DNA of 64,000 bases from Vibrio xiamenensis. GTDB taxonomy: Bacteria; Pseudomonadota; Gammaproteobacteria; Enterobacterales; Vibrionaceae. The position numbers and the translations under genes are program-made. Of this stretch, positions 38,404 to 52,208 are shown one piece after another. The notes beneath the pieces are model-generated. The model saw nothing but the letters and a program-made list of their open reading frames with translations. It made no database searches and was not told the origin of the DNA. The stretch lies in contig NZ_FNDD01000001.1 of the NCBI RefSeq assembly GCF_900100015.1, forward strand, positions 1-64,000. The letters run 5' to 3'. Numbering within the stretch: position 1 is the stretch's first letter; every line of letters begins with the position of its first letter.

Positions 38404-39720
38404 ATGGCGCGTTTTTTCCAACCCAAGAAAAAGACCCAACTTAATACTAAACATCAATCCGTTACGATTGAAAATCTGGATCATCATGGCGCTGGGATTG
38501 CGTATTTGGACAACAAGCCACTGTTTATCGAAGGTGCGCTGCCTAGCGAGCAAGTTGTTACTCAACTTACTGAAAGTAAAAGTAAGTATGCTCGTGGGCG
38601 CATGATTAAGCTGGTAAATGCCAGTGCTCAGCGTATTGAGCCATTTTGTCCGCATTTTAGCCAGTGCGGTGGCTGTAATATGCAGCACCTTGAACTTAAA
38701 GCGCAGCGAGAATATAAACAGCGCGCGCTAAAACAGCTAATGGCAAAATTTGCCAAGCAAGATATTGAGTTGGATGAATTTGTCGCCAGCCCAGAGCTTG
38801 GCTATCGCCGCCGCGCGCGTTTGAGTGTGTGGTTTGACAAAAAAGCCTCGCAACTGCAAATCGGTTTTCGCCAAAAAGCCAGTAAGCAAATTGTCTCGGT
38901 GCAGAATTGCCCTGTGCTTGAGCCGTCTTTAAATCAGTTACTGCCGCACATTCATGCTTGCTTGAATCAGTTTGCAGATCCGACCTCATTGGGGCATGTC
39001 GAAATCGTGAAGGGGGACAACGCACGTGTGCTGCTGGTCAGGCATACTCGCCCCCTAAAAAACAAAGATGCTCAATTACTGCAAGACTTAGCCAGTGAGC
39101 AACAACTTACTTTGTATCTAATGCCACAAAGTGATGAATTAGTTCGTATTCACGGTGATGCGCCAAGTTATCAAGAAACCGGCGTTGAAATGGCGTTTGA
39201 ACCAACCCACTTTATTCAGGTCAATCAAAGTGTGAATCGCGATATGGTTGGCAAAGCGTTAGATTGGTTGGCACTGACCAAACAAGACCAAGTGCTGGAT
39301 CTGTTTTGTGGGCTTGGTAATTTTACCTTGCCGTTGGCCAAGCAAGTTGAGGCTGTGGTGGGTGTTGAAGGCGTCGATGAAATGGTGCTTAAAGCGCGTG
39401 CCAATGCCAAGCTTAATCAACTGGATAACGCCCAGTTTTATCACGCCGACCTTGAGCAGCCGCTGACTACTCAAGCTTGGGCGAAGCAGAAGTTCAATAA
39501 AATCTTACTTGACCCAGCTCGCGCCGGCGCGGCGGGCATTGTTGACCAACTGGCGGCGCTTGGCGCCTCGCGAGTGGTTTATGTTTCATGTAATCCTGCT
39601 ACCCTAGCTAGAGATAGTCAGAGTTTGCTGAGTCAAGGTTTCCGTTTACAGCGCCTCTGTATGCTGGACATGTTTCCGCATACTAGCCATTTGGAATCAA
39701 TGGCGCTGTTTGTAAAATAA
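38404..39720 (+). CDS. rlmD: 23S rRNA (uracil-1939) C5 methyltransferase
   Basis: RlmD (RumA), 438 residues, methylates U1939 of 23S rRNA with S-adenosylmethionine. The N-terminal TRAM domain is followed by an iron-sulphur cysteine cluster in [10 protein letters not shown] (about 81-90) with a further cysteine near 162. The methyltransferase part has [14 protein letters not shown] near 300 and the nucleophile cysteine in [12 protein letters not shown] near 398. It is directly upstream of relA, as in E. coli. Confidence 0.96.
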   Translation: MARFFQPKKKTQLNTKHQSVTIENLDHHGAGIAYLDNKPLFIEGALPSEQVVTQLTESKSKYARGRMIKLVNASAQRIEPFCPHFSQCGGCNMQHLELKAQREYKQRALKQLMAKFAKQDIELDEFVASPELGYRRRARLSVWFDKKASQLQIGFRQKASKQIVSVQNCPVLEPSLNQLLPHIHACLNQFADPTSLGHVEIVKGDNARVLLVRHTRPLKNKDAQLLQDLASEQQLTLYLMPQSDELVRIHGDAPSYQETGVEMAFEPTHFIQVNQSVNRDMVGKALDWLALTKQDQVLDLFCGLGNFTLPLAKQVEAVVGVEGVDEMVLKARANAKLNQLDNAQFYHADLEQPLTTQAWAKQKFNKILLDPARAGAAGIVDQLAALGASRVVYVSCNPATLARDSQSLLSQGFRLQRLCMLDMFPHTSHLESMALFVK

Positions 39721-39778
39721 AGTGATTGCGCTCAGGAGCGAGTGCGTCCACACATAAAAAATATAACAGGATAGAAAA

Positions 39779-41992
39779 ATGGTTGCGGTACGAAGCGCAC
39801 ATTTGAATCAAAACGAACAGTTTGAGCTGGAAAAATGGATCGCGAGTCTTGGTCAGGACGCCAAGATCTCTCGCGCTCTGACTGACGTCTATCGTCAGTG
39901 TGAAACCGTGCTAGAGGGTCATGAGCAAGCCACGTTATTGTTGTGGCGTGGACGTGAAATGATCGAAATTCTGATTACGCTATCGATGGACAAAGCCACG
40001 CTAGAGGCCGCGTTGCTGTTTCCTTTGGTGTCTACCGGTGCGTATCCACAAGATCAGCTAGAAGAAAAATACAGTAAAGAAATTTTGAAATTGATCGAAG
40101 GCGTCGAAGAGATGGCGGCTATCGGTCAATTGAATGTGACCAAAGAGGGCGGTGAAGCCTCCGAGCAAGTCGATAACGTGCGCCGCATGTTGCTCGCTAT
40201 GGTCGATGATTTTCGCTGCGTGGTGATTAAGCTCGCCGAGCGAATCTGCAACCTTATCGAAGTAAAGAAAGCGCCCGACGAAGTGCGCCGCGCGGCAGCA
40301 AAAGAGTGTGCCAATATCTACGCGCCACTGGCGAACCGTCTTGGTATCGGTCAGTTAAAGTGGGAAATTGAAGATTACGCTTTTCGTTATCGACATCCTG
40401 ACACTTACAAACAGATAGCCAAGCAGCTTTCTGAGCGCCGCATTGTACGCGAGCAATACATCAAAGACTTTGTCGATTCACTGTCTAAAGAGATGAAAGA
40501 GTGCGGCATCAATGCAGAAGTGACCGGACGTCCGAAACATATCTACAGTATCTGGCGCAAGATGCAGAAGAAAAACTTGGCGTTTGATGAACTGTTTGAT
40601 GTGCGCGCGGTGCGTATCATTGCCGACAAACTGCAAGATTGTTACGCCGCACTGGGTGTGGTGCACACGCAATTTAAACACTTACCGAGCGAGTTTGACG
40701 ATTACGTAGCTAACCCCAAACCCAATGGTTACCAATCGATTCACACTGTGATCCTTGGCCCGGAAGGCAAAACCATCGAGATTCAAATTCGTACCAAGCA
40801 GATGCATGAAGAATCGGAGCTTGGTGTTGCTGCGCACTGGAAATACAAAGAAGGTGCCAGCAGTCGTAGCGGCTATGATGAGAAAATTACTTGGCTGCGT
40901 AAGCTGCTTGATTGGCAAGAAGAGATGTCCGATTCCGGTGAAATGCTGGATGAACTGCGTAGCCAAGTGTTTGATGATCGCGTTTATGCGTTTACGCCGC
41001 GCGGCGACGTGGTGGATTTACCTATGGGTGCTACGCCACTCGATTTCGCTTATCACATTCACTCGGAAGTCGGTCACCGCTGTATCGGTGCCAAAGTCGG
41101 CGGGCGTATTGTGCCGTTCACGCACAAACTGCACATGGGTGACCAAGTCGAGATCATTACTTCTAAAGAGCCGAACCCGTCACGCGATTGGTTAAACCCA
41201 TCGCTCGGATTTGTTCACTCAGGTCGAGCTCGCGCCAAGATCAACGCTTGGTTCCGTAAACAGAGCCGCGAGAAAAACCTCGAAGCAGGGCGTGAAATCC
41301 TTGAAAGTGAATTGGCAAAAATCGGCGCTACCTTAAAAGATGCCGAGCAGTACGCGCTAAAACGCTTTAACGTTAATTCGGCCGATGAGCTGTATGTCGG
41401 GGTTGGCAGTGGTGATCTGCGTATTAACCAGATAATTAACCATATCAATGCGTTAGTTAATAAGCCAACCGCGGAAGAAGAAGATCAGCAAGCGCTGGAA
41501 AAACTTCAAGAATCTGAACATCGCGTTACCAGTCGACCGAAAAAAGATGCGGTTGTGGTGGAAGGGGTTGATAACCTGATGACCCATCTTGCTCGTTGCT
41601 GCCAGCCAATTCCTGGTGATGAAATCTGCGGTTATATTACCCAAGGTCGTGGCATTTCGGTGCATCGCGTTGATTGTGAGCAGTTGGATGAATTACGCCA
41701 TCACGCGCCAGAGCGCATCATTGATACCGTGTGGGGCAGTGGTTTCGTTGGCTCGTATATATTGACTATGCGCGTGGAAGCGATGGAGCGAGGCGGATTG
41801 CTTAAAGACATCACCACGTTATTGGCCAATGAAAAGATCAAGATCGCCAGCATGAAGAGTCGCGTCGATTATCGTCGTCAGATGACCATCATGGATTTTG
41901 ACCTTGAAGTGAATAATGTCGAAGTGTTGCCAAGAATCGCCAAACGCGTCGAGCAGATTCGTGATGTGATGACAGTAAAACGTCTCACGTAA
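39779..41992 (+). CDS. relA: GTP pyrophosphokinase RelA
   Basis: RelA, 737 residues (E. coli 744), makes (p)ppGpp on ribosomes with uncharged tRNA. The N-terminal hydrolase fold is inactive: the metal-binding HD of SpoT is replaced (FPLVSTGAYP near 75), as in other RelA proteins. The synthetase domain has GRPKHIYSIWRKMQ near 242-255 and a YQSIH near 318. TGS, the zinc-finger-like CCQPIPGDEI and a C-terminal ACT domain complete the regulatory half. A terminator follows. Confidence 0.97.
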   Translation: MVAVRSAHLNQNEQFELEKWIASLGQDAKISRALTDVYRQCETVLEGHEQATLLLWRGREMIEILITLSMDKATLEAALLFPLVSTGAYPQDQLEEKYSKEILKLIEGVEEMAAIGQLNVTKEGGEASEQVDNVRRMLLAMVDDFRCVVIKLAERICNLIEVKKAPDEVRRAAAKECANIYAPLANRLGIGQLKWEIEDYAFRYRHPDTYKQIAKQLSERRIVREQYIKDFVDSLSKEMKECGINAEVTGRPKHIYSIWRKMQKKNLAFDELFDVRAVRIIADKLQDCYAALGVVHTQFKHLPSEFDDYVANPKPNGYQSIHTVILGPEGKTIEIQIRTKQMHEESELGVAAHWKYKEGASSRSGYDEKITWLRKLLDWQEEMSDSGEMLDELRSQVFDDRVYAFTPRGDVVDLPMGATPLDFAYHIHSEVGHRCIGAKVGGRIVPFTHKLHMGDQVEIITSKEPNPSRDWLNPSLGFVHSGRARAKINAWFRKQSREKNLEAGREILESELAKIGATLKDAEQYALKRFNVNSADELYVGVGSGDLRINQIINHINALVNKPTAEEEDQQALEKLQESEHRVTSRPKKDAVVVEGVDNLMTHLARCCQPIPGDEICGYITQGRGISVHRVDCEQLDELRHHAPERIIDTVWGSGFVGSYILTMRVEAMERGGLLKDITTLLANEKIKIASMKSRVDYRRQMTIMDFDLEVNNVEVLPRIAKRVEQIRDVMTVKRLT

Positions 41993-42020
41993 GCTTTGCC
42001 ACTCGGCAGTACAATTAGGG

Positions 42021-42052
42021 AAGGTGAGTGGTTACGCCGCTCACCTTTTTAT
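42021..42052 (+). terminator. relA terminator
   Basis: AAGGTGAG (42021-42028) and CTCACCTT (42040-42047) form the stem, followed by a T run. Confidence 0.8.
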
Positions 42053-42098
42053 TTTTATCGCTACATTCGGTTAAGAATATTAAAAGGAATTGCGCACC

Positions 42099-42908
42099 AT
42101 GAGCCATCCCATCGAACAGTTACAGCAAATCATGCGCCAGCTTCGCGACCCAGAAACAGGTTGCCCGTGGGACATCAAGCAGACCTTTGATTCTGTGGTG
42201 CCGCATACCATCGAAGAAACCTACGAAGTGGTCGACGCCATTCATCAACGCGATTGGCAAAACCTCAAAGAAGAGCTTGGCGATCTGCTGTTTCAGGTGA
42301 TCTTTTATAGTCAGCTCGCCAAAGAGCAAGAGTTGTTTGATTTTCAAGACGTAGTCGAAACCGTCAATGAAAAACTGACTCGCCGCCATCCGCATGTTTT
42401 TGGTGATGAAAATTTTTCAACCGAGCAGCAACTGGTTGAGAACTGGCAAAAGCAGAAAGCGGCAGAGAAAGCGCTAAGAGGCGAAGCTGAGCAAAGTATT
42501 CTAGACTCAATACCAAACTCGCTTCCCGCGCTGTTGCGAGCCACCAAAATGCAGAAAAAATGCGCGCAATATGGCTTTGATTGGGACTCACTTGGCCCTG
42601 TGGTTGATAAGGTGCATGAAGAGATAGAAGAAGTCCAACAAGAAGCGTTGATGGTCCCGATGGATGACGATGCTCTAGAGCTCGAGCTCGGAGATTTGCT
42701 GTTCGCTGTTGTGAATATGACCCGTCACCTGGGCAAAAATCCCGAAGTCGCACTTGGGCGTGCCAATGCCAAATTTGCGCGTCGTTTCAAAGGTGTTGAA
42801 CAATTGGCAGCTTTGCAACAACGGCCATTAACCGATTTTTCGCTTGCTGAGCTCGATGCATTTTGGGAACAAATTAAACGCCAAGAGAAACATTTTTCGT
42901 CCAAATAG
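42099..42908 (+). CDS. mazG: Nucleoside triphosphate pyrophosphohydrolase MazG
   Basis: MazG, 269 residues, hydrolyses nucleoside triphosphates to monophosphates and pyrophosphate; in E. coli it also lowers (p)ppGpp. Two MazG repeats are seen, each with an EExxE-type metal motif: [10 protein letters not shown]...EELGD near 37-62 and [10 protein letters not shown]...ELGD near 172-200. The ATG at 42099 has AAAGGA upstream; an in-frame TTG nine bases earlier would overlap that site. It sits between relA and pyrG; here mazEF toxin genes are absent. Confidence 0.95.
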   Translation: MSHPIEQLQQIMRQLRDPETGCPWDIKQTFDSVVPHTIEETYEVVDAIHQRDWQNLKEELGDLLFQVIFYSQLAKEQELFDFQDVVETVNEKLTRRHPHVFGDENFSTEQQLVENWQKQKAAEKALRGEAEQSILDSIPNSLPALLRATKMQKKCAQYGFDWDSLGPVVDKVHEEIEEVQQEALMVPMDDDALELELGDLLFAVVNMTRHLGKNPEVALGRANAKFARRFKGVEQLAALQQRPLTDFSLAELDAFWEQIKRQEKHFSSK

Positions 42909-42976
42909 GTCGCTTAATGTTTGGGAGTGGAAAAATGCCTCAATCAAAGGTTTAGCCCTCTCTGTATCGGCTTTGA

Positions 42977-46120
<3,144 letters not shown>

Positions 46121-46148
46121 TATCAGCTTCGCTTTATAGTTCTTTTAA

Positions 46149-46177
46149 ATACCCCGCTTTAGCGGGGTATTTTTTTA
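46149..46177 (+). terminator. eno terminator
   Basis: ATACCCCGCT (46149-46158) and AGCGGGGTAT (46161-46170) with a two-base loop as drawn, followed by six T or more. Confidence 0.9.
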
Positions 46178-46246
46178 TTCGAGGAAGCCTAGGTAAGCGC
46201 GCTCTGTTGTGTCTCAGAGCTCGTGCGATAAGGATCTTTGTGACGG

Positions 46247-47461
46247 TCAGTATAGAGCGGCAATAGCTTGAATGCGTCTTCTGTCGAGCTCTTCACGAAT
46301 GGCTTTGCCTTGAAAACCATCTTGGATCACTTGCTGCACATCGATTTCCAGTGCGGCTTGATACGCTTGTTCAAACAGGGCTTTTTGTGGGTAAGGTTGG
46401 TGCTCTAGCCCAAGACGGCCTGCATGGTCGGCTTGGCAGCATAATAACACGTCAAAAAAGCGCTGTGGCTTGCGCCAGGCATCAAGTTTGTTGAGTATCT
46501 TGAGCTTGGTCGCCGGTTTCAATTCAGCGGCTCTATGCACGTTTGAGTGCTGTTCACAGACCAGCAGCGCCAATTCTTTACATTCATTCGGAACTTTGAC
46601 GCGCTCACACAAGCTTTGAATCAATTTCACGCCGGTATGGCAATGCATTTTATGGCTAGGCCACTCCTCTTTTGGGGTAATGCCTTTGCCTAAATCATGG
46701 ACTTGCGCCGCGAAGCGCACACTGATTGAGCTAGACAGTTTGGCGGCTTGCTCGGCGACCATCAAAGTGTGAATACCCGTGTCGATTTCTGGGTGCCATT
46801 TTTCTGGTTGCGGGACGCCAAACAAGGCATCGATTTCAGGTAAGACGACACTCAGTGCGCCACACTGATGCAAAACATCCAAAAACACGTGTGGGTTTTG
46901 AGTTGATAAGGATTTGTGCCACTCCTGCCACACGCGCTCTGCAGTTAAATGGGCCAGTTCGCCAGATTCACTTAGTTGCTTCATCAGCGTTAAGGTTTCG
47001 GGTGCAATTTTGAATCCAAGGTGGGCGAGTTTAGCGGCAAAGCGTGCCACTCTTAATACGCGAAGTGGATCTTCTACAAACGCTGCCGATACATGGCGCA
47101 AAATACGGTTTTCAATATCTTGCTGGCCGCCATAAGGATCAACCAAATGGCCTTGTTCGTCTTGCGCCATGGCGTTGATGGTTAAGTCACGACGTAATAA
47201 ATCGTCTTCTAGAGTGACATCTGGGGCGAAGTAGCAGTCAAATCCGGTGTACCCAACACCGCTTTTACGTTCGGTGCGAGCTAACGCATGTTCTTGCTTG
47301 TTTTTGGGATGCAAAAATACCGGAAAGTCTTTTCCCACCGCAGTGAATCCAGCGTCGAGCATTTGCTGCGGCGTACTGCCAACCACGACCCAATCTTGGT
47401 CGTAAACCTCTAAATTCAATAATTGGTCGCGAACCGCGCCACCAACGAGATATATTTTCAC
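46247..47461 (-). CDS. cca: Multifunctional CCA-adding tRNA nucleotidyltransferase
   Basis: Cca, 404 residues, adds or repairs the CCA end of tRNA. The polymerase head starts [15 protein letters not shown] with DQDWVVVG (the two metal-binding acidic residues) and [12 protein letters not shown] near 88. The C-terminal half contains an HD phosphohydrolase domain with HDLGKG near 250, as in E. coli Cca. It is divergent from gspA with an inverted repeat in the short gap. Confidence 0.96.
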   Translation of the reverse strand: MKIYLVGGAVRDQLLNLEVYDQDWVVVGSTPQQMLDAGFTAVGKDFPVFLHPKNKQEHALARTERKSGVGYTGFDCYFAPDVTLEDDLLRRDLTINAMAQDEQGHLVDPYGGQQDIENRILRHVSAAFVEDPLRVLRVARFAAKLAHLGFKIAPETLTLMKQLSESGELAHLTAERVWQEWHKSLSTQNPHVFLDVLHQCGALSVVLPEIDALFGVPQPEKWHPEIDTGIHTLMVAEQAAKLSSSISVRFAAQVHDLGKGITPKEEWPSHKMHCHTGVKLIQSLCERVKVPNECKELALLVCEQHSNVHRAAELKPATKLKILNKLDAWRKPQRFFDVLLCCQADHAGRLGLEHQPYPQKALFEQAYQAALEIDVQQVIQDGFQGKAIREELDRRRIQAIAALY

Positions 47462-47507
47462 GAATCAACCTTAAAATTCAAAAATGGCATTGGCGTTCAG
47501 TGACGCG

Positions 47508-47528
47508 AATGGTACTTTGCATACCATT
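47508..47528. promoter_or_regulatory. Inverted repeat between cca and gspA
   Basis: AATGGTA (47508-47514) and TACCATT (47522-47528), seven-base arms seven apart, in the 87-base gap between these divergent genes and about 20 bases before the gspA start. It could be an operator; no regulator is recognised. Confidence 0.35.
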
Positions 47529-47548
47529 GTAATGACAGAGATGAGAGC

Positions 47549-49189
47549 ATGTATAAGGATTTTTTTGGTTTTGTAGAGCTGCCTTTTTCCATCGTTCCAA
47601 ATTCTCGCTACCTTTATCTTAGCCCTCGCCATCAGGAAGCCATTCGCCACCTGCAATCTGGTCTAGGAGAAGGTGGCGGATTTGCCATGTTGACAGGTGA
47701 AGTGGGAACCGGAAAAACCACCATTGCTCGTACCATGTTGAAATCGCTGGATGAAAATACTCGCGCGGGGTTAATCCTTAACCCAACGTTCTCTTCCATC
47801 GAATTGCTGCAGGCGATTTGCGATGAATTTAATGTCGCATACCAAGCGTCTGATTCGCTTAAAGTCCTTAATCATGCTCTGTATCAATTCTTGCTTGATA
47901 ACCATACTCGAGGTTTGCAGACGCTGCTGGTGATCGACGAAGCTCAGCATCTGGCTGCTGAAGTTCTTGAACAGTTAAGACTACTGACTAACCTTGAAAC
48001 CGACAGTCGCAAGCTACTCAAAGTTCTGCTTATCGGCCAGCCTGAACTGCAGCAGAAGTTGCAGATGCCTCAGCTGCGCCAGTTAGCTCAGCGCATTACC
48101 GGTCGTTATCATTTATTGCCGCTCAGCGTCGATGACACGATTAAATACATTGAGTTTCGTCTTGAACGTGCGGGCGGTGACGTTGGCTTACTTTCTGCAA
48201 AATCAATGAAGTACATCGCGCAGCAGACTCAAGGTATTCCGCGTTTGGTCAACCTAGTTTGCGATGCAACCTTTAACGATGCATACGCAAAAGGTGAACA
48301 GAAGCCTTCGCATGATACTGTTATCGCGGCGTGCCAACACGTGATGTCATTTCAAACCAGTTTTAACCTGACGCCTAATACTCAGAAGACTCAGTTAGAC
48401 AGACGCTGGATTGGCGCGTTGAGCATACTGCTTGGCACTGGACTTGCCTTTGCGGCGTATGTTTGGACTCCAAGTGCTGTAGAGCCTTATGCCAAGCAAT
48501 ACGCTGAGCAGCACTATCCGCAGCAGCAAAAACCTGCGGTTGAAGTGACTAAAGTGCCCAAAGAGCTGCTCAATATTATGAGTTCAGGACGCCTTCTTGA
48601 GCAGGGGATTAGCGAGCTATACAAAGTGTGGGGCTATGATGCCTCGGTGATGGACAGCTTTTGCCATCAGGATTCCGAGAGTGAATTTCACTGTGACCAC
48701 CAAAGTGACGGTGACTTAAACCAGCTAAAAAATCTCAATATTCCGGCGCTGCTGGCGTTGGAAGTGAACGGCCAACCTGAATATGCGGTGTTATACCGTT
48801 TAGATGGCGACAAAGTTGAGCTGCTGTTTGATCAGCAGCGTGTCGAACTCGACCGTGAGTCTCTAGAGCAGTTTTGGCAAGGCGAGTATTACTACATCTG
48901 GCGCAGCCATTGGCCAAAAATGCTCAAGCCTGGCATGGTCAGTGCGGATGTTGCAGAACTTGACCAATGTCTTTCGACCATTCTTGGTGAGCCATCAACC
49001 AATTCTGATCACTATGATCAGCAAGTTAAGCACAAAGTGGAACTGTTTCAGCGTTGGCAAAAGCTGTATGTGGATGGCATTGCTGGGCAGCGTACACTCG
49101 AACGCTTATCGCTTATGACGCAAGTGGATGCGCCACTGTTATTACCACGAGGAGAAGGTCATCATGTCGAATGTTCTCAAGGCTCTTGA
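47549..49189 (+). CDS. gspA: Type II secretion assembly ATPase GspA/ExeA
   Basis: A 546-residue inner-membrane ATPase that, with GspB, helps place the type II secretin through peptidoglycan. The AAA part has Walker A GEVGTGKTT (about 49-57) and Walker B LLVIDEAQH near 127-135. One transmembrane helix follows near 285-305, and the C terminus carries a peptidoglycan-binding domain (VELFQRWQKLYVDGIAGQRT). The last 26 bases overlap gspB. The other type II secretion genes are not in this window. Confidence 0.9.
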   Translation: MYKDFFGFVELPFSIVPNSRYLYLSPRHQEAIRHLQSGLGEGGGFAMLTGEVGTGKTTIARTMLKSLDENTRAGLILNPTFSSIELLQAICDEFNVAYQASDSLKVLNHALYQFLLDNHTRGLQTLLVIDEAQHLAAEVLEQLRLLTNLETDSRKLLKVLLIGQPELQQKLQMPQLRQLAQRITGRYHLLPLSVDDTIKYIEFRLERAGGDVGLLSAKSMKYIAQQTQGIPRLVNLVCDATFNDAYAKGEQKPSHDTVIAACQHVMSFQTSFNLTPNTQKTQLDRRWIGALSILLGTGLAFAAYVWTPSAVEPYAKQYAEQHYPQQQKPAVEVTKVPKELLNIMSSGRLLEQGISELYKVWGYDASVMDSFCHQDSESEFHCDHQSDGDLNQLKNLNIPALLALEVNGQPEYAVLYRLDGDKVELLFDQQRVELDRESLEQFWQGEYYYIWRSHWPKMLKPGMVSADVAELDQCLSTILGEPSTNSDHYDQQVKHKVELFQRWQKLYVDGIAGQRTLERLSLMTQVDAPLLLPRGEGHHVECSQGS

Positions 49190-49961
49190 GAAGTCCGAGC
49201 ACGGCTATCAAATGAGTACCTTTAAACCGCTCGCCTCATCACCGCAGCAGGTGAATAGCGCTCGATCGAATATGGTTTGGATCGGCGTAATCGCGCTTCC
49301 TGCTCTCGCGGTAGCCGCATGGCAAGGCGTAAGCACATGGCAGCATGCGATAAAGGTGCAGCAAGCACTCAGCGAACAACCGGCGCCTGTGGTTGAGCAG
49401 CCAATCGAATACCAAATTCGCCCGGCGCCGAACTTTGGTCTGCTACAACCTGTGATGTCAGCAAGTGATGAAGTGTCTGAACCAGAGGTTGCCGCAGCGG
49501 AAGTGGTCAAAACATCCACTAAAGCGCAGCCAAGTGGCGCTGAAGACGCTGCTAAGCCTAAGTCATCAATTGAAGAACTTTCGGATAAAGAGCAAGGTAT
49601 GTTAGAAGGCGTGGATTTATCGGCTCTACCGCCGGACTTAGCGCGCAAAGTCCATTCGGCACTTAACCAAGATGATTCGAGTCTTGAGTCATCTTCCAAT
49701 TCATTGGAGCGCCGCGACTGGATTAATCTCGCTAAGCATGCTGATGAGTTAGAGGGGCGTTTACCGGCAATGAATTTTCAGACTCACGTGTATTCAAACA
49801 ACGAGAAAAAGCGCTGGGTGAAAGTGAATGGCACTGAATACAAGCCGGGCGAGGAGATCGCTGCGGGCGTTAAGCTGGTGGAAATACGGGCGAAAGGCAG
49901 TCTGATTCGTTTTCGAGACGAGATGATTTTTGTGCCTGCGTTATATGACTGGAAAGGTTAA
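49164..49961 (+). CDS. gspB: Type II secretion protein GspB/ExeB
   Basis: A 265-residue membrane partner of GspA. It begins MSNVLKALEKSEHGYQ, has one transmembrane helix (about 31-50, VWIGVIALPALAVAAW), a proline- and glutamate-rich periplasmic linker, and the conserved C-terminal domain with WINLAKHADELEGRLPAM and the VNGTEYKPGEEI segment. The ATG at 49164 has GAGGAGAAGG upstream and lies inside the end of gspA, indicating coupled translation. Confidence 0.9.
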   Translation: MSNVLKALEKSEHGYQMSTFKPLASSPQQVNSARSNMVWIGVIALPALAVAAWQGVSTWQHAIKVQQALSEQPAPVVEQPIEYQIRPAPNFGLLQPVMSASDEVSEPEVAAAEVVKTSTKAQPSGAEDAAKPKSSIEELSDKEQGMLEGVDLSALPPDLARKVHSALNQDDSSLESSSNSLERRDWINLAKHADELEGRLPAMNFQTHVYSNNEKKRWVKVNGTEYKPGEEIAAGVKLVEIRAKGSLIRFRDEMIFVPALYDWKG

Positions 49962-49981
49962 GTCTTTGTGATGGATAAACG

Positions 49982-50009
49982 AAAGGCCACCGAATTCGGT
50001 GGCCTTTTT
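49982..50009 (+). terminator. gspB terminator
   Basis: AAAGGCCACCG (49982-49992) and CGGTGGCCTTT (49997-50007) with loop AATT and a short T run. Confidence 0.85.
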
Positions 50010-50047
50010 CTATTCGTTTCAAGCGAATCGTTTATTCAAGTAAAGGA

Positions 50048-50659
50048 TTACGCCCAACCTGAGTTTTTACGCTTACGGCGCGGCATGATTGAAGGAAGAA
50101 TCAAACCAAATAGCAAACCGCCACCCGCAACACCACCACCGTACATAAAGTATTTCAGCAGTAGGTCGTCTTTTTGAGTATCCAGCTTGGCACGCAATTT
50201 ACGCACTTCTTCTTGAGAATCGGTCAGCTGATTACTGATTTCTGAGTAGTTCTGCTCTAGCTCAGAGATCTGCTTATTGCGCATTTCCAATGATTCAGCC
50301 ATACCAGCTTTTTCGCTGTCTGAGGTTGAACGAGCGTTGGCTAGCTTGTTTTTCACATCTGCTAGCTCTTTTTCCAAGCGTGGTAAACGCAGCGCCATGC
50401 TTTCTTGTGAGGTGACAAATTCAGTCTGCACCCAACCTTGGCGACCTTTCGCATCAACGATGTGGCTAAAGCCCGTTTCTTTATTGCTTTCAAGTAGGTT
50501 TACTTTTTCACCTGCGTCCACGCTACCGATGATTCGGTATTTGTTGCTAGGGCCAGAGTGCATGTAAGTAAACAATTTGTCTGCGATATAGCGGTCTTGA
50601 GCAAATGCGGCAGGCATAGCCAGCATAGAGACGAGAACCATGCAAAACAGTTTTTTCAC
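50048..50659 (-). CDS. ygiM: SH3-domain envelope protein YgiM
   Basis: A 203-residue protein of the TIGR04211/YgiM family. From the GTG at 50659, with AAAGGA seven bases before it, the sequence starts VKKLFCMVL and gives a signal peptide cut after AFA near 21. A bacterial SH3 domain (about 22-90) is followed by a coiled coil (about 95-165) and a C-terminal transmembrane helix with basic end (RRKRK). An ATG further upstream at 50713 would spoil the signal peptide. In E. coli ygiM is next to cca; here gspAB lies between. The function is unknown; an envelope-stress role is a guess. Confidence 0.85.
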   Translation of the reverse strand: MKKLFCMVLVSMLAMPAAFAQDRYIADKLFTYMHSGPSNKYRIIGSVDAGEKVNLLESNKETGFSHIVDAKGRQGWVQTEFVTSQESMALRLPRLEKELADVKNKLANARSTSDSEKAGMAESLEMRNKQISELEQNYSEISNQLTDSQEEVRKLRAKLDTQKDDLLLKYFMYGGGVAGGGLLFGLILPSIMPRRKRKNSGWA

Positions 50660-50747
50660 GGTAAATCCTTTAACAGTTTTGTAGTTATGAACCATTTCTT
50701 TTGTGTGAAACAAATACTAAGAACTTTCTGAGCTGTCTGCAACTAAG

Positions 50748-50768
50748 AAGGGAGGCTAAGCCTCCCTT
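50748..50768 (-). terminator. Probable pit terminator
   Basis: AAGGGAGGC (50748-50756) and GCCTCCCTT (50760-50768), nine-base arms with three bases between them, in the gap after pit. The T tail on the minus strand is short, so strength is uncertain. Confidence 0.55.
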
Positions 50769-50822
50769 TCTGTGTTTTTGAGTCAATAATAACAGTGTGC
50801 TAACACAGTACTGACTGTTTTA

Positions 50823-52082
50823 TTAGGCAAAAATACCTTGGATTGCGTAGAAGAACACAACCGCAAGCAGGGCACCTGCCGGTAAAGTTACAATCCAAGA
50901 TGCCACAATGTTACGTACAACACCTAGGTTAAGCGCAGCGATACCACGCGCAAAACCGACACCTAGCACGGCACCAACCAGAGTTTGGGTGGTTGAAATT
51001 GGCAGGCCAGTACCTGATGCCAATACTACCGTTGATGCAGTTGCCAACTGAGCGGCAAAGCCACGGCTTGGTGTCAGTTCTGTAATACCAGTACCTACGG
51101 TTGCCATTACTTTATGACCCATAGTGGCAAGACCAACGACGATACCAAAGCCACCAAGTGGCAAGATCCACCAAGCGATTTCACTCTTCTCAGCGATTTG
51201 ACCCATGTGGCTAACACTAGAAACCACAGCAGACAGTGGACCGATCGCGTTAGCAACGTCGTTCGAGCCGTGAGCAAATGCCATCGCACACGCAGTAATC
51301 ACCATTAGTACGCTGAAAATGCTCTCTACGCCAGCAAAACTGTGGTCGTCTTCCCGAGCAGTAAAGCGTTTTTGAATGTAGATGTAGCCGCCAATCATGA
51401 CTAATGCAGATACCGCTACTGACCACATCCAAGCTTCGCCACTGGTCAAGTGTAAACCAACGTGGCTAAGGCCTTTCTTGATGGTTACTAGGGCGATGAC
51501 CATAGTGGTGATGAACATGTATACCGGTACAAAACGCTTAGCGTTAGTCAGTGGATTTTCGGTATCAAATATCAGGCGTTGGGCGCTGACAAAAATTAGG
51601 TAGGCAAAGAAACCTGAAATCACCGGGGTGATAATCCAGCTTCCGACGATGCCTTTTACGCTGCCCCAGTCCACGGCTTCGGTACCCACAGAAACACAAG
51701 CGAAACCGATGATAGCGCCGATGATTGAGTGAGTCGTGGAAACTGGCCAACCCATGTATGAAGCTAGTAGCAACCAGGTGCCCGCTGCAAGCAGCGCTGA
51801 CATCATGCCATAAACCAGTACATCAGGTTGAGATGTGAACAGAGAGGTTTCAATTACCCCTTTACGGATTGTGTCGGTTACTTCACCGCCTGCCAAGTAG
51901 GCCCCAGCAAACTCAAAAATCATTGCAATAATGATTGCTTGTTTGACCGTAATGGCTTTTGAGCCGACTGAGGTACCCATAGCGTTAGCTACGTCGTTGG
52001 CACCGATACCGATCGCCATTAAAAATCCAAAAAGGGCCGCAATAATGATCAGGACAGTGCCGTAATTAGCGAGGACATCCAT
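50823..52082 (-). CDS. pit: Pit-family inorganic phosphate transporter
   Basis: A 419-residue inner-membrane transporter of the PiT family, which moves metal-phosphate or phosphate with a cation. The duplicated signature is visible: GANDVANAMGTSVG near 27-40 and GSNDVANAIGPLSAV in the second half. About ten to eleven hydrophobic helices are seen. It is shorter than E. coli PitA (499) and closer to the compact form with a central hydrophilic loop. It follows its DUF47 partner by 126 bases. Confidence 0.93.
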   Translation of the reverse strand: MDVLANYGTVLIIIAALFGFLMAIGIGANDVANAMGTSVGSKAITVKQAIIIAMIFEFAGAYLAGGEVTDTIRKGVIETSLFTSQPDVLVYGMMSALLAAGTWLLLASYMGWPVSTTHSIIGAIIGFACVSVGTEAVDWGSVKGIVGSWIITPVISGFFAYLIFVSAQRLIFDTENPLTNAKRFVPVYMFITTMVIALVTIKKGLSHVGLHLTSGEAWMWSVAVSALVMIGGYIYIQKRFTAREDDHSFAGVESIFSVLMVITACAMAFAHGSNDVANAIGPLSAVVSSVSHMGQIAEKSEIAWWILPLGGFGIVVGLATMGHKVMATVGTGITELTPSRGFAAQLATASTVVLASGTGLPISTTQTLVGAVLGVGFARGIAALNLGVVRNIVASWIVTLPAGALLAVVFFYAIQGIFA

Positions 52083-52208
52083 CGTAATACCTAGTTGTTG
52101 ATAACCAGCGGAGCAAATATTTAGACACGAAACTGCCCAAAGCGTATGAATGTGTTGACGCTTAAATCGGGCAGCCGATAATTGCTCTTCGTTATTTGAT
52201 TAACTGAA

